This document shows, in pieces, positions 1 to 5,356 of a DNA stretch of 6,361 nucleotides. The notes below the pieces were generated by a model that had not been told where the DNA came from, did not search any database, and was given only the letters and a program-made list of their open reading frames with translations. The DNA is taken from NCBI GenBank assembly GCA_016297405.1, contig JAEDGP010000095.1, positions 1-6,361 on the forward strand, in the 5' to 3' direction. The DNA is from Treponema sp. (GTDB taxonomy: Bacteria > Spirochaetota > Spirochaetia > Treponematales > Treponemataceae). The translations under genes were made by a program, and so were the position numbers. The stretch's first letter is position 1. Every line of letters begins with the position of its first letter.

Positions 1-10
1 TTTGAATTAC

Positions 11-50
11 GCCTCGTATAGAAGACAAAGCGGAGCTTTGTCAACGAGGC
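11..50. repeat. Bulged long hairpin, REP-like intergenic element
   Basis: Two nested inverted repeats form one stem. The outer arms GCCTCGT (11-17) and ACGAGGC (44-50) pair over 7 bp, and the inner arms GACAAAGC (24-31) and GCTTTGTC (35-42) pair over 8 bp around a GGA loop. A six-base bulge (18-23) faces a single A (43). No T-run follows on either strand, so it does not look like an intrinsic terminator. It may be a dispersed REP-type element or an RNA processing or stabilising structure in the lexA leader region; its copy number in the genome cannot be judged here. Confidence 0.6.
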
Positions 51-82
51 ACAAAACAAAAAAACGCGATGACTGTAAAATT

Positions 83-103
83 CGGCATCAACGTGATATG
101 CCG
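83..103. repeat. Small hairpin upstream of lexA
   Basis: CGGCAT (83-88) and ATGCCG (98-103) form a perfect 6-bp inverted repeat with a 9-base loop. There is no T-run after it. It could be a protein-binding site or a chance hairpin; the function is unknown. Confidence 0.3.
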
Positions 104-133
104 GCTGGAACAGAAATGTACTCAAGCTGGGAA

Positions 134-161
134 TTTACCCCTGTCGAATAAAAAGTTTATA
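134..161 (+). promoter_or_regulatory. Possible lexA-holA promoter
   Basis: TTTACC (134-139) and TTTATA (156-161) are 16 bases apart. This is the best sigma-70-like pair just upstream of lexA, and it would place the start of transcription near the inverted repeat at 172-189. Both hexamers are imperfect; CTGTCG (141-146) with CATATG (164-169) at 17-base spacing is a weaker alternative. Confidence 0.3.
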
Positions 162-171
162 GCCATATGTT

Positions 172-189
172 TTGAGCGCCTGAGCTCAA
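172..189. promoter_or_regulatory. Candidate LexA operator (inverted repeat)
   Basis: TTGAGC (172-177) and GCTCAA (184-189) form a perfect 6-bp inverted repeat with a 6-base spacer, just downstream of the possible promoter and 21 bases before the lexA start codon. LexA proteins bind short dyads as dimers and usually repress their own gene, so the position fits an autoregulatory site. It does not match the classic Firmicute (CGAAC-N4-GTTCG) or E. coli (CTG-N10-CAG) boxes. Assignment is by position and symmetry only. Confidence 0.4.
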
Positions 190-200
190 GAGATGAAAAT

Positions 201-205
201 GGAGG
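201..205 (+). promoter_or_regulatory. Ribosome binding site that sets the lexA start
   Basis: GGAGG lies five bases before the ATG at 211. In-frame upstream ATGs at 193 and 199 have no comparable site, because the GGAGG would fall inside the coding sequence, so 211 is preferred. Confidence 0.75.
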
Positions 206-210
206 AAGCC

Positions 211-822
211 ATGCGACAGATAACAGATAGACAAAAAGAAGTTCTTGCATTTATTGCTGACTTTACAGAGGATAACGTTTATCCGCCAACAGTTCGGGAA
301 ATAAGTGACCATTTCAACATTTCTCTTAGAGCCGTTCAGGATCACATTGCTGCGCTTCAGAAAAAAGGCTATCTTTCCACAGAGCAGAAACGCTCCCGCT
401 CAATCAGAGTGCTTGTCGATGAGCGGGAAGATTCCAAGAAAGCTTTCATCAGCAAGATTCCTTTGCTTGGTACAGTTGCAGCCGGCAAGCCATTGCTTTG
501 TGAAGAAAACCTTGACGGTTATGTAAACCTTACAGAACCCTTTATTCGTCCTGGAAAAAACTATTTTGCCCTCAGAGTTCGTGGGACCAGCATGATAGGT
601 GCCGGCATATTGGAAGGAGATCTTGCGGTAGTAGAGCAATCATCAACGGCTTTGGATGGCCAGATCGTTGTGGCAGTTCTTGATGATGCCATCACCTTGA
701 AGCGCTATTACAAGGAATCTACCAGAATTCGTCTGCAACCGGAAAATCCTGCATTCCAGCCTATCTATTGTCAGGATGTTCGAATTGTAGGAATACTTAC
801 AAATATTGTCCGCACATACTAA
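211..822 (+). CDS. lexA: LexA repressor, SOS response regulator
   Basis: LexA is the SOS response repressor. It binds operators as a dimer and cleaves itself when activated RecA filaments form on ssDNA, releasing DNA-repair genes. The 203-residue product has the usual LexA length. Residues 1-60 form the winged helix-turn-helix (ITDRQKEVLAFI start, then TVREISDHFNIS and a recognition helix around 39-50). A linker runs to about 78, followed by the S24 peptidase domain. The self-cleavage site is Ala91-Gly92 (TVAAGKP), the nucleophile is Ser127 (RGTSM) and the general base is Lys164 (ITLKR), so it should be cleavage-competent. The start at 211 is chosen by the GGAGG at 201-205. holA follows after 11 bases and probably shares the transcript. 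The inverted repeat at 172-189 suggests autoregulation. The recognition helix (SLRAVQDHIAAL) differs from E. coli and Bacillus LexA, in line with a different operator. Confidence 0.96.
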   Translation: MRQITDRQKEVLAFIADFTEDNVYPPTVREISDHFNISLRAVQDHIAALQKKGYLSTEQKRSRSIRVLVDEREDSKKAFISKIPLLGTVAAGKPLLCEENLDGYVNLTEPFIRPGKNYFALRVRGTSMIGAGILEGDLAVVEQSSTALDGQIVVAVLDDAITLKRYYKESTRIRLQPENPAFQPIYCQDVRIVGILTNIVRTY

Positions 823-833
823 AGGAAATTTTA

Positions 834-1853
834 ATGGCAGCATCTGTTTATCTTTATACAGGACCTGAGATTGGCGAACGAAACGATGCTATTCAGGCAA
901 TAAAAGAATCTCTTCAAAAAAAATACGGTGCAGTGGAAGATTATCTTTTTTACGCCTCGGAAACACCATCTTCAGATTTTATGGCATCTCTCATGAACGG
1001 ATCCCTTTTTTCAGATTCTATTTTTGTTCTGGTAAAAAATGCCGAGTCAATCAAGAAAAAGGACGATATTGAACTTATTTCCCAATGGATTTCTTCAGAT
1101 CCGGAGCCTTCTTCGGTTCTGATATTTATTTCTGATGAATTCTCAGTAGATTCTAAGCTCAAGAAAATTATACCTGAAAAAAATCAGAAGGTTTTCTGGG
1201 AGCTTTCTGCAGAACGCAAAAAGCCCTGGCTTTCCAACTGGTTTTCCAAAAACGGCTATTCCCTTGCAGACGATGCTGCCGAACTTATTCTTGAATATGT
1301 AGAAAACGATACTGAATCGCTGCGAAAGGAATGTTCTAGGTTTTTGGTTTGTTTTCCCAAGGGAACCAAAATCAGTGTTGCAGACGTAGAGTCGGTTCTT
1401 TCTCACAATCGGGAAGAAAATGCTTTTTCACTGTTCGATACCATGGCCAATCTGTCTACAGGGGAAAATTGTGTTCTTGAAAAATCTCTTGAAGTATTGC
1501 AGAAAGTTCTTTGTTCAAAAGAAAATGAGCCGATTGTGATTATAGGTGGTCTTACTTCCTGCTTCAGAAAGCTTGAAAACTATCATCGTCTGCGCTCTGA
1601 AGGCAAAACAGACGATTTTAATTTAAAAATAAACGGTTTTTCCAGCAGAAAAATGAAGGAGCAGTATAAAAGGGCAAGCCTTGTGTGGTCTACAGGTCAG
1701 GTTGCCGCCATACTGTCATTGCTTTCATCCACTCACATGGAAATTCTATCGGACGGGTCTTTTTTTTCCGAGGTGGCGCTTCAGCGACTTGTTTATGAGA
1801 TTGTTGTAAAAAAAGGTGTCCCTTCTCAAATCTATCAGTCAGATCTGTCTTAG
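834..1853 (+). CDS. holA: DNA polymerase III delta subunit (clamp loader)
   Basis: Delta is the clamp-loader subunit that opens the beta sliding clamp so it can be placed on primed DNA. The 339-residue product is close to the family's usual length of about 330-345. The N-terminal domain opens with VYLYTGPEIGERNDAI (5-20), matching the family's LL-x-G-x-E-x-x-L/I start. SLF at 58-60, followed by the strand IFVLVKNAE, aligns with the region of E. coli delta whose Leu-Phe wedge opens beta. NDTESLRKECSRFLV (158-172) matches the conserved 'GnD...E..KL' helix of domain II, and ENAFSLFDTMANLS (195-208) starts domain III, which runs to about 325. ATG 834 follows AAGGAA at 822-827; an in-frame extension to 768 would overlap lexA and lacks conservation. 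The genes are divergent in sequence across bacteria, so the call rests on overall pattern. It has no promoter of its own and depends on lexA transcription. No convincing terminator follows. Confidence 0.9.
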   Translation: MAASVYLYTGPEIGERNDAIQAIKESLQKKYGAVEDYLFYASETPSSDFMASLMNGSLFSDSIFVLVKNAESIKKKDDIELISQWISSDPEPSSVLIFISDEFSVDSKLKKIIPEKNQKVFWELSAERKKPWLSNWFSKNGYSLADDAAELILEYVENDTESLRKECSRFLVCFPKGTKISVADVESVLSHNREENAFSLFDTMANLSTGENCVLEKSLEVLQKVLCSKENEPIVIIGGLTSCFRKLENYHRLRSEGKTDDFNLKINGFSSRKMKEQYKRASLVWSTGQVAAILSLLSSTHMEILSDGSFFSEVALQRLVYEIVVKKGVPSQIYQSDLS

Positions 1854-1905
1854 CGAGAATCTTTTTTTTAGTTGAATCCCGAAATTTTACGTAATGTCGT
1901 GTTTT

Positions 1906-1924
1906 ATCTTTAACGGTTAAAGGT
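1906..1924. terminator. Weak palindrome between convergent genes
   Basis: CTTTAA (1908-1913) and TTAAAG (1917-1922) pair around CGG, with an extra A-T and a G-T wobble outside. It overlaps the stop codon of the minus-strand gene. The stem is AT-rich and no T-run follows on either strand, so it is at best a poor terminator. T8 at 1862-1869, right after holA, has no good stem in front of it. Termination between holA and the convergent gene therefore stays unresolved. Confidence 0.2.
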
Positions 1925-2141
1925 CAAGCCCTTCGATGATATTTCCAAGGGATTTAAGTTCTTCGTCTGTAAAGGTAACACCTTTTCCCATTTTCTTGTG
2001 TTCCGGATCCCAGCTTCTTAAATCGAATTTTGCAGGTCTTCCGCTCCATGAAACTTTGTTTAGTTCCAGTGTCCATCCTGCCTTGCTGGTTGAAAGCACT
2101 CCGATTTTTTCAGTGATCTGAAAAGAAAATTCTTCGTTCAT
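1917..2141 (-). CDS. YdbC/PC4-like ssDNA-binding protein
   Basis: This 74-residue protein resembles the bacterial YdbC family, a small PC4 (p15) fold that binds single-stranded DNA as a dimer. The sequence runs FSFQITEKIGVLSTSKAGWTLELNKVSW, then GRPAKFDLRSWDPEHKKMGKGVTFTDEEL. That is four beta strands rich in basic and aromatic residues (Trp23, Trp32, Trp44, Lys49, Lys50, Lys53), then a C-terminal helix from about 57. The motif W-x-x-E-L-N-x-V-S-W-x-G-R-P-x-K-x-D-x-R-x-W is typical of the family. It has no enzymatic residues. The start is well set: the minus strand reads GGAG five bases before the ATG. It stands alone, convergent to holA and divergent from the lipoprotein operon. A role in transcription, recombination or repair on ssDNA is family-based inference, and its place next to lexA-holA is suggestive only. 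Confidence 0.85.
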   Translation of the reverse strand: MNEEFSFQITEKIGVLSTSKAGWTLELNKVSWSGRPAKFDLRSWDPEHKKMGKGVTFTDEELKSLGNIIEGLDL

Positions 2142-2196
2142 TTAGTCTCCGTTTTTCCAGTTTTCGTATGTATCTTTTAAGATAAGAATCTCTTTT

Positions 2197-2226
2197 ATTA
2201 TGATATTGATTTGCGGTTTTGTCGAA
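2197..2226 (-). promoter_or_regulatory. Possible promoter of the PC4-like gene
   Basis: On the minus strand, TTCGAC (2221-2226) and CATAAT (2197-2202) are 18 bases apart, which would give a leader of about 50 bases. The -10 is good, but the -35 is mediocre and the spacing one base long. Confidence 0.35.
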
Positions 2227-2252
2227 TTTTATGTATATGGAAAATTCAAATG

Positions 2253-2281
2253 TTGCCGTTGGAAACAATTTATTGTAAAAT
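2253..2281 (+). promoter_or_regulatory. Promoter of the lipoprotein-LysM operon
   Basis: TTGCCG (2253-2258) and TAAAAT (2276-2281) are separated by 17 bases, matching the sigma-70 consensus in six-base boxes and spacing. Transcription would start near 2288, giving a leader of about 23 bases that contains the GGAGG at 2297-2301. TTGCGG (2211-2216) with TATATG (2234-2239), also 17 apart, is a second, weaker option. Confidence 0.55.
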
Positions 2282-2310
2282 GAAGTATTACAAATTGGAG
2301 GTTTTTCATT

Positions 2311-3396
2311 TTGAAAAAAGTTATTGTACCAGTTTTGTTCGCGACTGCTTTTGCGCTTGTTTTTACATCCTGCGGCTCAACTCCTAAAAAAGATCCAGTA
2401 TCTGAGCTTCAGGATGATGTAAAAGATATTGAAGATCAGACTACAGATGTTATTGAACAGATTGCTGCAGTTGACAATACAGCTGCATTGGAAAAAACGG
2501 AAGCTGCTCGTCAGGCAGCCCTTGATGCAGGTGCAGATAAAATCGCCGCTGAGCAGTTCAAGGTTGCAGACAGCCTTTATGATGGGCTGAAATCAAATGA
2601 CGCTGCTGGAGTTGATCTTTCAGTTCCTCTTGCTGATGTTGAAAAAAGATATGCGGCTCTTGAGAAGTATGCAAAAGCTCTTGAAGCAAAGAAAAAAATT
2701 GACGAAAAGGACCTTAGTTCTTATGACAAGGAATCTTATGATGCAGGCTGCACTGCGTTATCTGATTTCGAAAACCTTAACAGTTCCACAAATCTCTTGG
2801 GAACTTTAATGTTTGATAAGGCAAGTATGGCCAACGGCAAATTTATTAATGTTTTGAACAAAGCCTACAAGCAGCTTGCTAAAGATGCTCGTGTAGAAGC
2901 TTTCAAGGCAAAACGGAATGCAGATAGCGTAAAGGCTGGAGTTGCAGCAAAGGCTGAATATACAAAGGCAGTTGAAGAATTCAAAGCCGGTGATACTAAC
3001 TATGCAATGCAGAACGCTGAAGTTGCTTTCAATCATTATCTGGCTTCTACCCAGCAGTTCAATTCCGTTTATGCGACAGTTTCCGAAAAAAGAGCTGCTG
3101 CCCAGGCTGCAATTGACGCTGCAAAAGCACAGGTTGCCGCATCTGAAAATTATGCTTTGAATGCCGATCAGGTAAAGCCTCTTAAAGGTGACAAGGTTGA
3201 AGGCATCGAAGAAGAAGATGCAGTTCTTTTGGAAGAAGATAAATATGAAGCTCCTGAATCTCAGGAAGCAGAAATTTCGGAAGAAATCAGCGATTTCGAA
3301 GTTCAGGAATATGAAGGTAAAGACTCTTCACTGGAAAGTCTTGTAAACGACGCTGTTGATAAACTCAATTCACTTTCATCGGGAGAAGCTAAATAA
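2311..3396 (+). CDS. Alanine-rich helical lipoprotein of unknown function
   Basis: The gene is not recognised by name. The 361-residue product begins with a lipoprotein signal: Lys2-Lys3, a hydrophobic core (4-16), then VFTSC with lipidated Cys21. Phe at -3 is tolerated by the relaxed spirochaetal lipobox but is not the classical Leu. The mature part is mostly long amphipathic helices, rich in Ala, Lys and Glu: heptad-like stretches at 33-90 and 108-130, and helix-repeat sequence at 186-280 (for example KAEYTKAVEEFKAGDTNYA) that resembles TPR-like or DUF4398-like repeats. Residues 296-345 form a strongly acidic tail, and a short helix closes at 340-355. It starts with TTG at 2311, supported by GGAGG at 2297-2301. 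The LysM gene overlaps it by one base, so the two probably act together in the envelope: this one anchored to a membrane by lipid, its partner binding peptidoglycan. That pairing is inference. Confidence 0.85.
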   Translation: MKKVIVPVLFATAFALVFTSCGSTPKKDPVSELQDDVKDIEDQTTDVIEQIAAVDNTAALEKTEAARQAALDAGADKIAAEQFKVADSLYDGLKSNDAAGVDLSVPLADVEKRYAALEKYAKALEAKKKIDEKDLSSYDKESYDAGCTALSDFENLNSSTNLLGTLMFDKASMANGKFINVLNKAYKQLAKDARVEAFKAKRNADSVKAGVAAKAEYTKAVEEFKAGDTNYAMQNAEVAFNHYLASTQQFNSVYATVSEKRAAAQAAIDAAKAQVAASENYALNADQVKPLKGDKVEGIEEEDAVLLEEDKYEAPESQEAEISEEISDFEVQEYEGKDSSLESLVNDAVDKLNSLSSGEAK

Positions 3397-4094
3397 TGAA
3401 AAAAATTATTTCCGTTGCAGCTCTAATTGCTGTTGCAGGCTCTATTTTTGCCGTTAGTTACAAAAACAATACATACCAGAAACTCGCTGATGAATACAAC
3501 AAGAAGGCAACCGTTGCCTTTGATGCTGGTCAATATGATGATGCTGTGGAATATTCTAAAAAAGCAGAAGAGAACGCAGCTCTTTCAAAGGCATATATCG
3601 ACATGATGATGGCTCGTGGAGGAGCAGAGGAACAAATGCTCCTTGCTCAGAAAAAAATCGCTTATGCAGAAAGTATTCATGCAGACAAAACTTTCCCGAT
3701 GGCATATACAGCTGCAAAAGAAGCTTATTCAAATGCTGAATCTTCTTTCGCAAAAGAAGATTTTGCCGCAGCCACAGATTATGCAAAACAGACCATTGCG
3801 GCGCTCGAAGGCGTTTACGAAGTTACTCCGCTTCCGGAATACTACATTGTTCGCCCATGGGCAGAAACGAAAGACTGTTACTGGAACATTTCGGGTCGTC
3901 CTTATGTTTATAACAATCCTTTGCTTTGGGAAAATCTTTATCAGGCAAATAAAAACAATATGCCAAAGCCAGAAGATCCAAATCTCATTAAGCCAGGTAT
4001 GAAAATGAAGATTCCAAGTCTTACTGGAGAATATCGAGAAGGTGTTTATAGCCCATCAAAAAAATATGAAGCATACGGAACAAAAAAACAGTAA
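3396..4094 (+). CDS. Secreted helical-repeat and LysM-domain protein
   Basis: The 232-residue product has a Sec signal peptide (MKKIISVAAL core; likely cleavage after Ala19 in GSIFA) and no lipobox cysteine, so it should be soluble in the periplasm. Residues 27-140 are helical repeats (YQKLADEYNKKATVAFDAGQ, then AYTAAKEAYSNAESSFAKEDFAAATDYAKQ), TPR-like in spacing and similar in style to the lipoprotein before it. Residues 148-207 form a LysM domain: YYIVRPWAETKDCYWNISG, NPLLWENLYQANK, and the closing LIKPGMKMKIP. LysM binds N-acetylglucosamine in peptidoglycan. No catalytic domain is present. ATG 3396 shares its A with the TAA of the upstream gene, and GGGAG at 3381-3385 lies ten bases ahead, which suggests translational coupling. 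A strong terminator follows. Its likely role is an envelope scaffold or cell-wall anchor; the exact function is unknown. Confidence 0.88.
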   Translation: MKKIISVAALIAVAGSIFAVSYKNNTYQKLADEYNKKATVAFDAGQYDDAVEYSKKAEENAALSKAYIDMMMARGGAEEQMLLAQKKIAYAESIHADKTFPMAYTAAKEAYSNAESSFAKEDFAAATDYAKQTIAALEGVYEVTPLPEYYIVRPWAETKDCYWNISGRPYVYNNPLLWENLYQANKNNMPKPEDPNLIKPGMKMKIPSLTGEYREGVYSPSKKYEAYGTKKQ

Positions 4095-4118
4095 ATTGTA
4101 GTTTTTTTTCATGACAGT

Positions 4119-4177
4119 CCGCCAGATTCTTGAAGTTCATTGTCTTTTTGCTTCAGGTTTCTGGCGGCTTTTTTTTT
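4119..4177 (+). terminator. Strong intrinsic terminator after the LysM gene
   Basis: CCGCCAGA (4119-4126) pairs perfectly with TCTGGCGG (4160-4167). A second stem (4129-4135 with 4151-4157, one G-T wobble) lies inside it across a TT/TT internal loop, and nine Ts follow at 4169-4177. This ends the lipoprotein-LysM operon. Confidence 0.92.
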
Positions 4178-4312
4178 GTCGAAAAAAAATGCTAAAATTT
4201 AATAGCCTGTTCACAAATGTTTATTCCTGCTTTTACATGATCCCGCCTCTTTTGCCGTACGTTTCGTCCATGTTTCTTATGCATCTTTATGGTGAACATT
4301 TTAAAATCAATT

Positions 4313-4341
4313 TTGACATATTGGTTTTTAGGACTTATTAT
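4313..4341 (+). promoter_or_regulatory. Near-consensus promoter of the kinase-like gene
   Basis: A perfect TTGACA (4313-4318) is followed at exactly 17 bases by TATTAT (4336-4341). Transcription would start near 4348, giving a leader of about 54 bases. The upstream terminator makes this gene transcriptionally independent of the LysM operon. The AT-rich stretch 4299-4312 before the -35 could act as an UP element. Confidence 0.75.
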
Positions 4342-4388
4342 TTAAGTATAAAAAGATGCTCAATTTAATAATTGTTAACAAAAAAAAC

Positions 4389-4394
4389 AGGAGG
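4389..4394 (+). promoter_or_regulatory. Ribosome binding site that sets the kinase-like start
   Basis: A perfect AGGAGG lies seven bases before ATG 4402. An in-frame TTG at 4372 would put this site inside the coding sequence, so 4402 is chosen. Confidence 0.85.
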
Positions 4395-4401
4395 CGCTAT
4401 C

Positions 4402-5223
4402 ATGGCTATCATTACAATATCTAGACAAGTTGCTGCATTGGGTGACGAAGTTGCAGCCGCCGTTGCCAGAAAAATCGGTTATAAGTTCATTACCAAAAAA
4501 GAATTGGAATCTCGAATCGTGGAATTGGGGTTTTCTGCTGAAAAACTTAAAAAATACGATGAGAAAAAGCCTGGATTTTTCGCCTCACTTGCAAAAGGTC
4601 GCGATGAGTATCTTCATTATCTGCAAACCGCTGTTTTGGAATCTGCTCAGGAAGGTAACTGCATCCTTATAGGTCGTGGTGCCTTTGCGATTCTGGAAAG
4701 CCTTCCAAACCTCATATCTCTTCGCTTTGTGGCAAAAGAAGATGTTCGTATGCATCGCCTCATGAAGGAATTTGACTGGAATGAAAAGCAGGCCCTTCAG
4801 CGAATCAATGAAAGCGATGTGAACAGATTTGGCTTTCACAAAAGTTTTTTCAACGTGGATCTTAGCGATGCAAGTCATTTCCTTATGGTCCTGAATACCG
4901 GGCTTTTCTCCGAGGAAACAGCTGCCTCGGCCATTGAAAGTCTTGTGAAATACTATGTTACTCCAGATATGGAAAAAGCAGGCGAAAAACGTCTTGAAGA
5001 ACTGGTAAAATGCCAGCATCTTGTTAACAAGCTTGTTTTTGAACATAAACTGAATGTAGAGTTTCTTCGTGCCGAAATTGATGGTTCCAGTATCATTCTG
5101 CAGGGCGTAGCAGACTCAAAAGCCGTTGTGGAAAGAGCCATAAAGCTTGCGGCAGTGGAAGTACCTGAATATAACGTTACATCTGCAATCAGCGTTGTAC
5201 AGGATTTCAGGACCCATCTTTAG
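4402..5223 (+). CDS. Cytidylate-kinase-like protein with BON-like C-terminus
   Basis: The 273-residue product belongs to the cytidylate kinase-like (AAK6) family. It opens with AIITISRQ (2-9), the family's start. IGRGAFAIL (90-98) matches the 'GRGA' segment, and LRFVAKEDVRMHRLM with the INESDVNRF segment (135-143) matches the lid and the conserved D-x-x-R region. Asn165 in MVLNTGLFSEE matches the 'viNt' motif. The expected GSGG P-loop is degenerate: after SRQ the sequence is VAALGDEVA, so phosphoryl transfer is doubtful. Residues about 212-268 (NVEFLRAEIDGSSIILQG, then VADSKAVVERAIKLAAVEV) resemble a BON domain, which binds membranes or other proteins. This would make it a kinase-fold/BON fusion, possibly a sensor or a pseudo-enzyme. 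It has its own promoter and terminator. True CMP kinase is expected to be a separate gene. The name is a family match, not a function. Confidence 0.8.
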   Translation: MAIITISRQVAALGDEVAAAVARKIGYKFITKKELESRIVELGFSAEKLKKYDEKKPGFFASLAKGRDEYLHYLQTAVLESAQEGNCILIGRGAFAILESLPNLISLRFVAKEDVRMHRLMKEFDWNEKQALQRINESDVNRFGFHKSFFNVDLSDASHFLMVLNTGLFSEETAASAIESLVKYYVTPDMEKAGEKRLEELVKCQHLVNKLVFEHKLNVEFLRAEIDGSSIILQGVADSKAVVERAIKLAAVEVPEYNVTSAISVVQDFRTHL

Positions 5224-5233
5224 TGGGATAGGG

Positions 5234-5289
5234 CGGCCTTGCTGGAAGTATTTGTATTTACCATAGCTTCATGTAAGGCCGTTTTTTTT
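5234..5289 (+). terminator. Intrinsic terminator after the kinase-like gene
   Basis: CGGCCTT (5234-5240) pairs perfectly with AAGGCCG (5275-5281), with a short inner GAAG/CTTC pairing (5245-5248 with 5267-5270) and eight Ts at 5282-5289. The loop region is long, but the GC-rich base and T-run make a clear terminator. Confidence 0.88.
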
Positions 5290-5308
5290 CAACTCATAAA
5301 AGAGAGAT

Positions 5309-5331
5309 CAAAAGTCATAACTTGACTTTTG
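5309..5331. promoter_or_regulatory. 9-bp inverted repeat over the pgsA -35 box (candidate operator)
   Basis: CAAAAGTCA (5309-5317) and TGACTTTTG (5323-5331) are perfect reverse complements around TAACT. The right arm contains most of the pgsA -35 hexamer (5322-5327). The position suits a dimeric repressor that blocks RNA polymerase. There is no T-run after it to act as a terminator. The regulator is unknown. Confidence 0.5.
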
Positions 5332-5350
5332 TGTTTTAAAACAAAATAAT
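5322..5350 (+). promoter_or_regulatory. pgsA promoter, apparently leaderless
   Basis: TTGACT (5322-5327) and AATAAT (5345-5350) have the ideal 17-base spacing. The usual start site, seven bases past the -10 box, is 5357, the A of the pgsA ATG itself. No Shine-Dalgarno sequence is present between -10 and ATG. Confidence 0.65.
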
Positions 5351-5356
5351 TTAAGT

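Noticed and set aside
11..50. Integron attC site, since treponemes such as T. denticola carry a chromosomal integron
   Set aside because: The arms lack the paired RYYYAAC and GTTRRRY core boxes, and no integrase or gene cassette is seen here.
768..833. N-terminal extension of holA into lexA
   Set aside because: It would overlap lexA by 55 bases and lacks a ribosome binding site; ATG 834 begins just before the conserved delta N-terminus.
3616..4002. 128-codon reading frame on the plus strand inside the LysM gene
   Set aside because: It is an off-frame shadow of a gene with a clear signal peptide and LysM domain.
4111..4368. 85-codon reading frame on the plus strand
   Set aside because: It runs through the terminator and the kinase-like promoter, has no ribosome binding site and its protein resembles no family.
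4585..5046. 153-codon reading frame on the minus strand
   Set aside because: It lies entirely antisense to the well-supported kinase-like gene, has no ribosome binding site and shows no recognisable domain.
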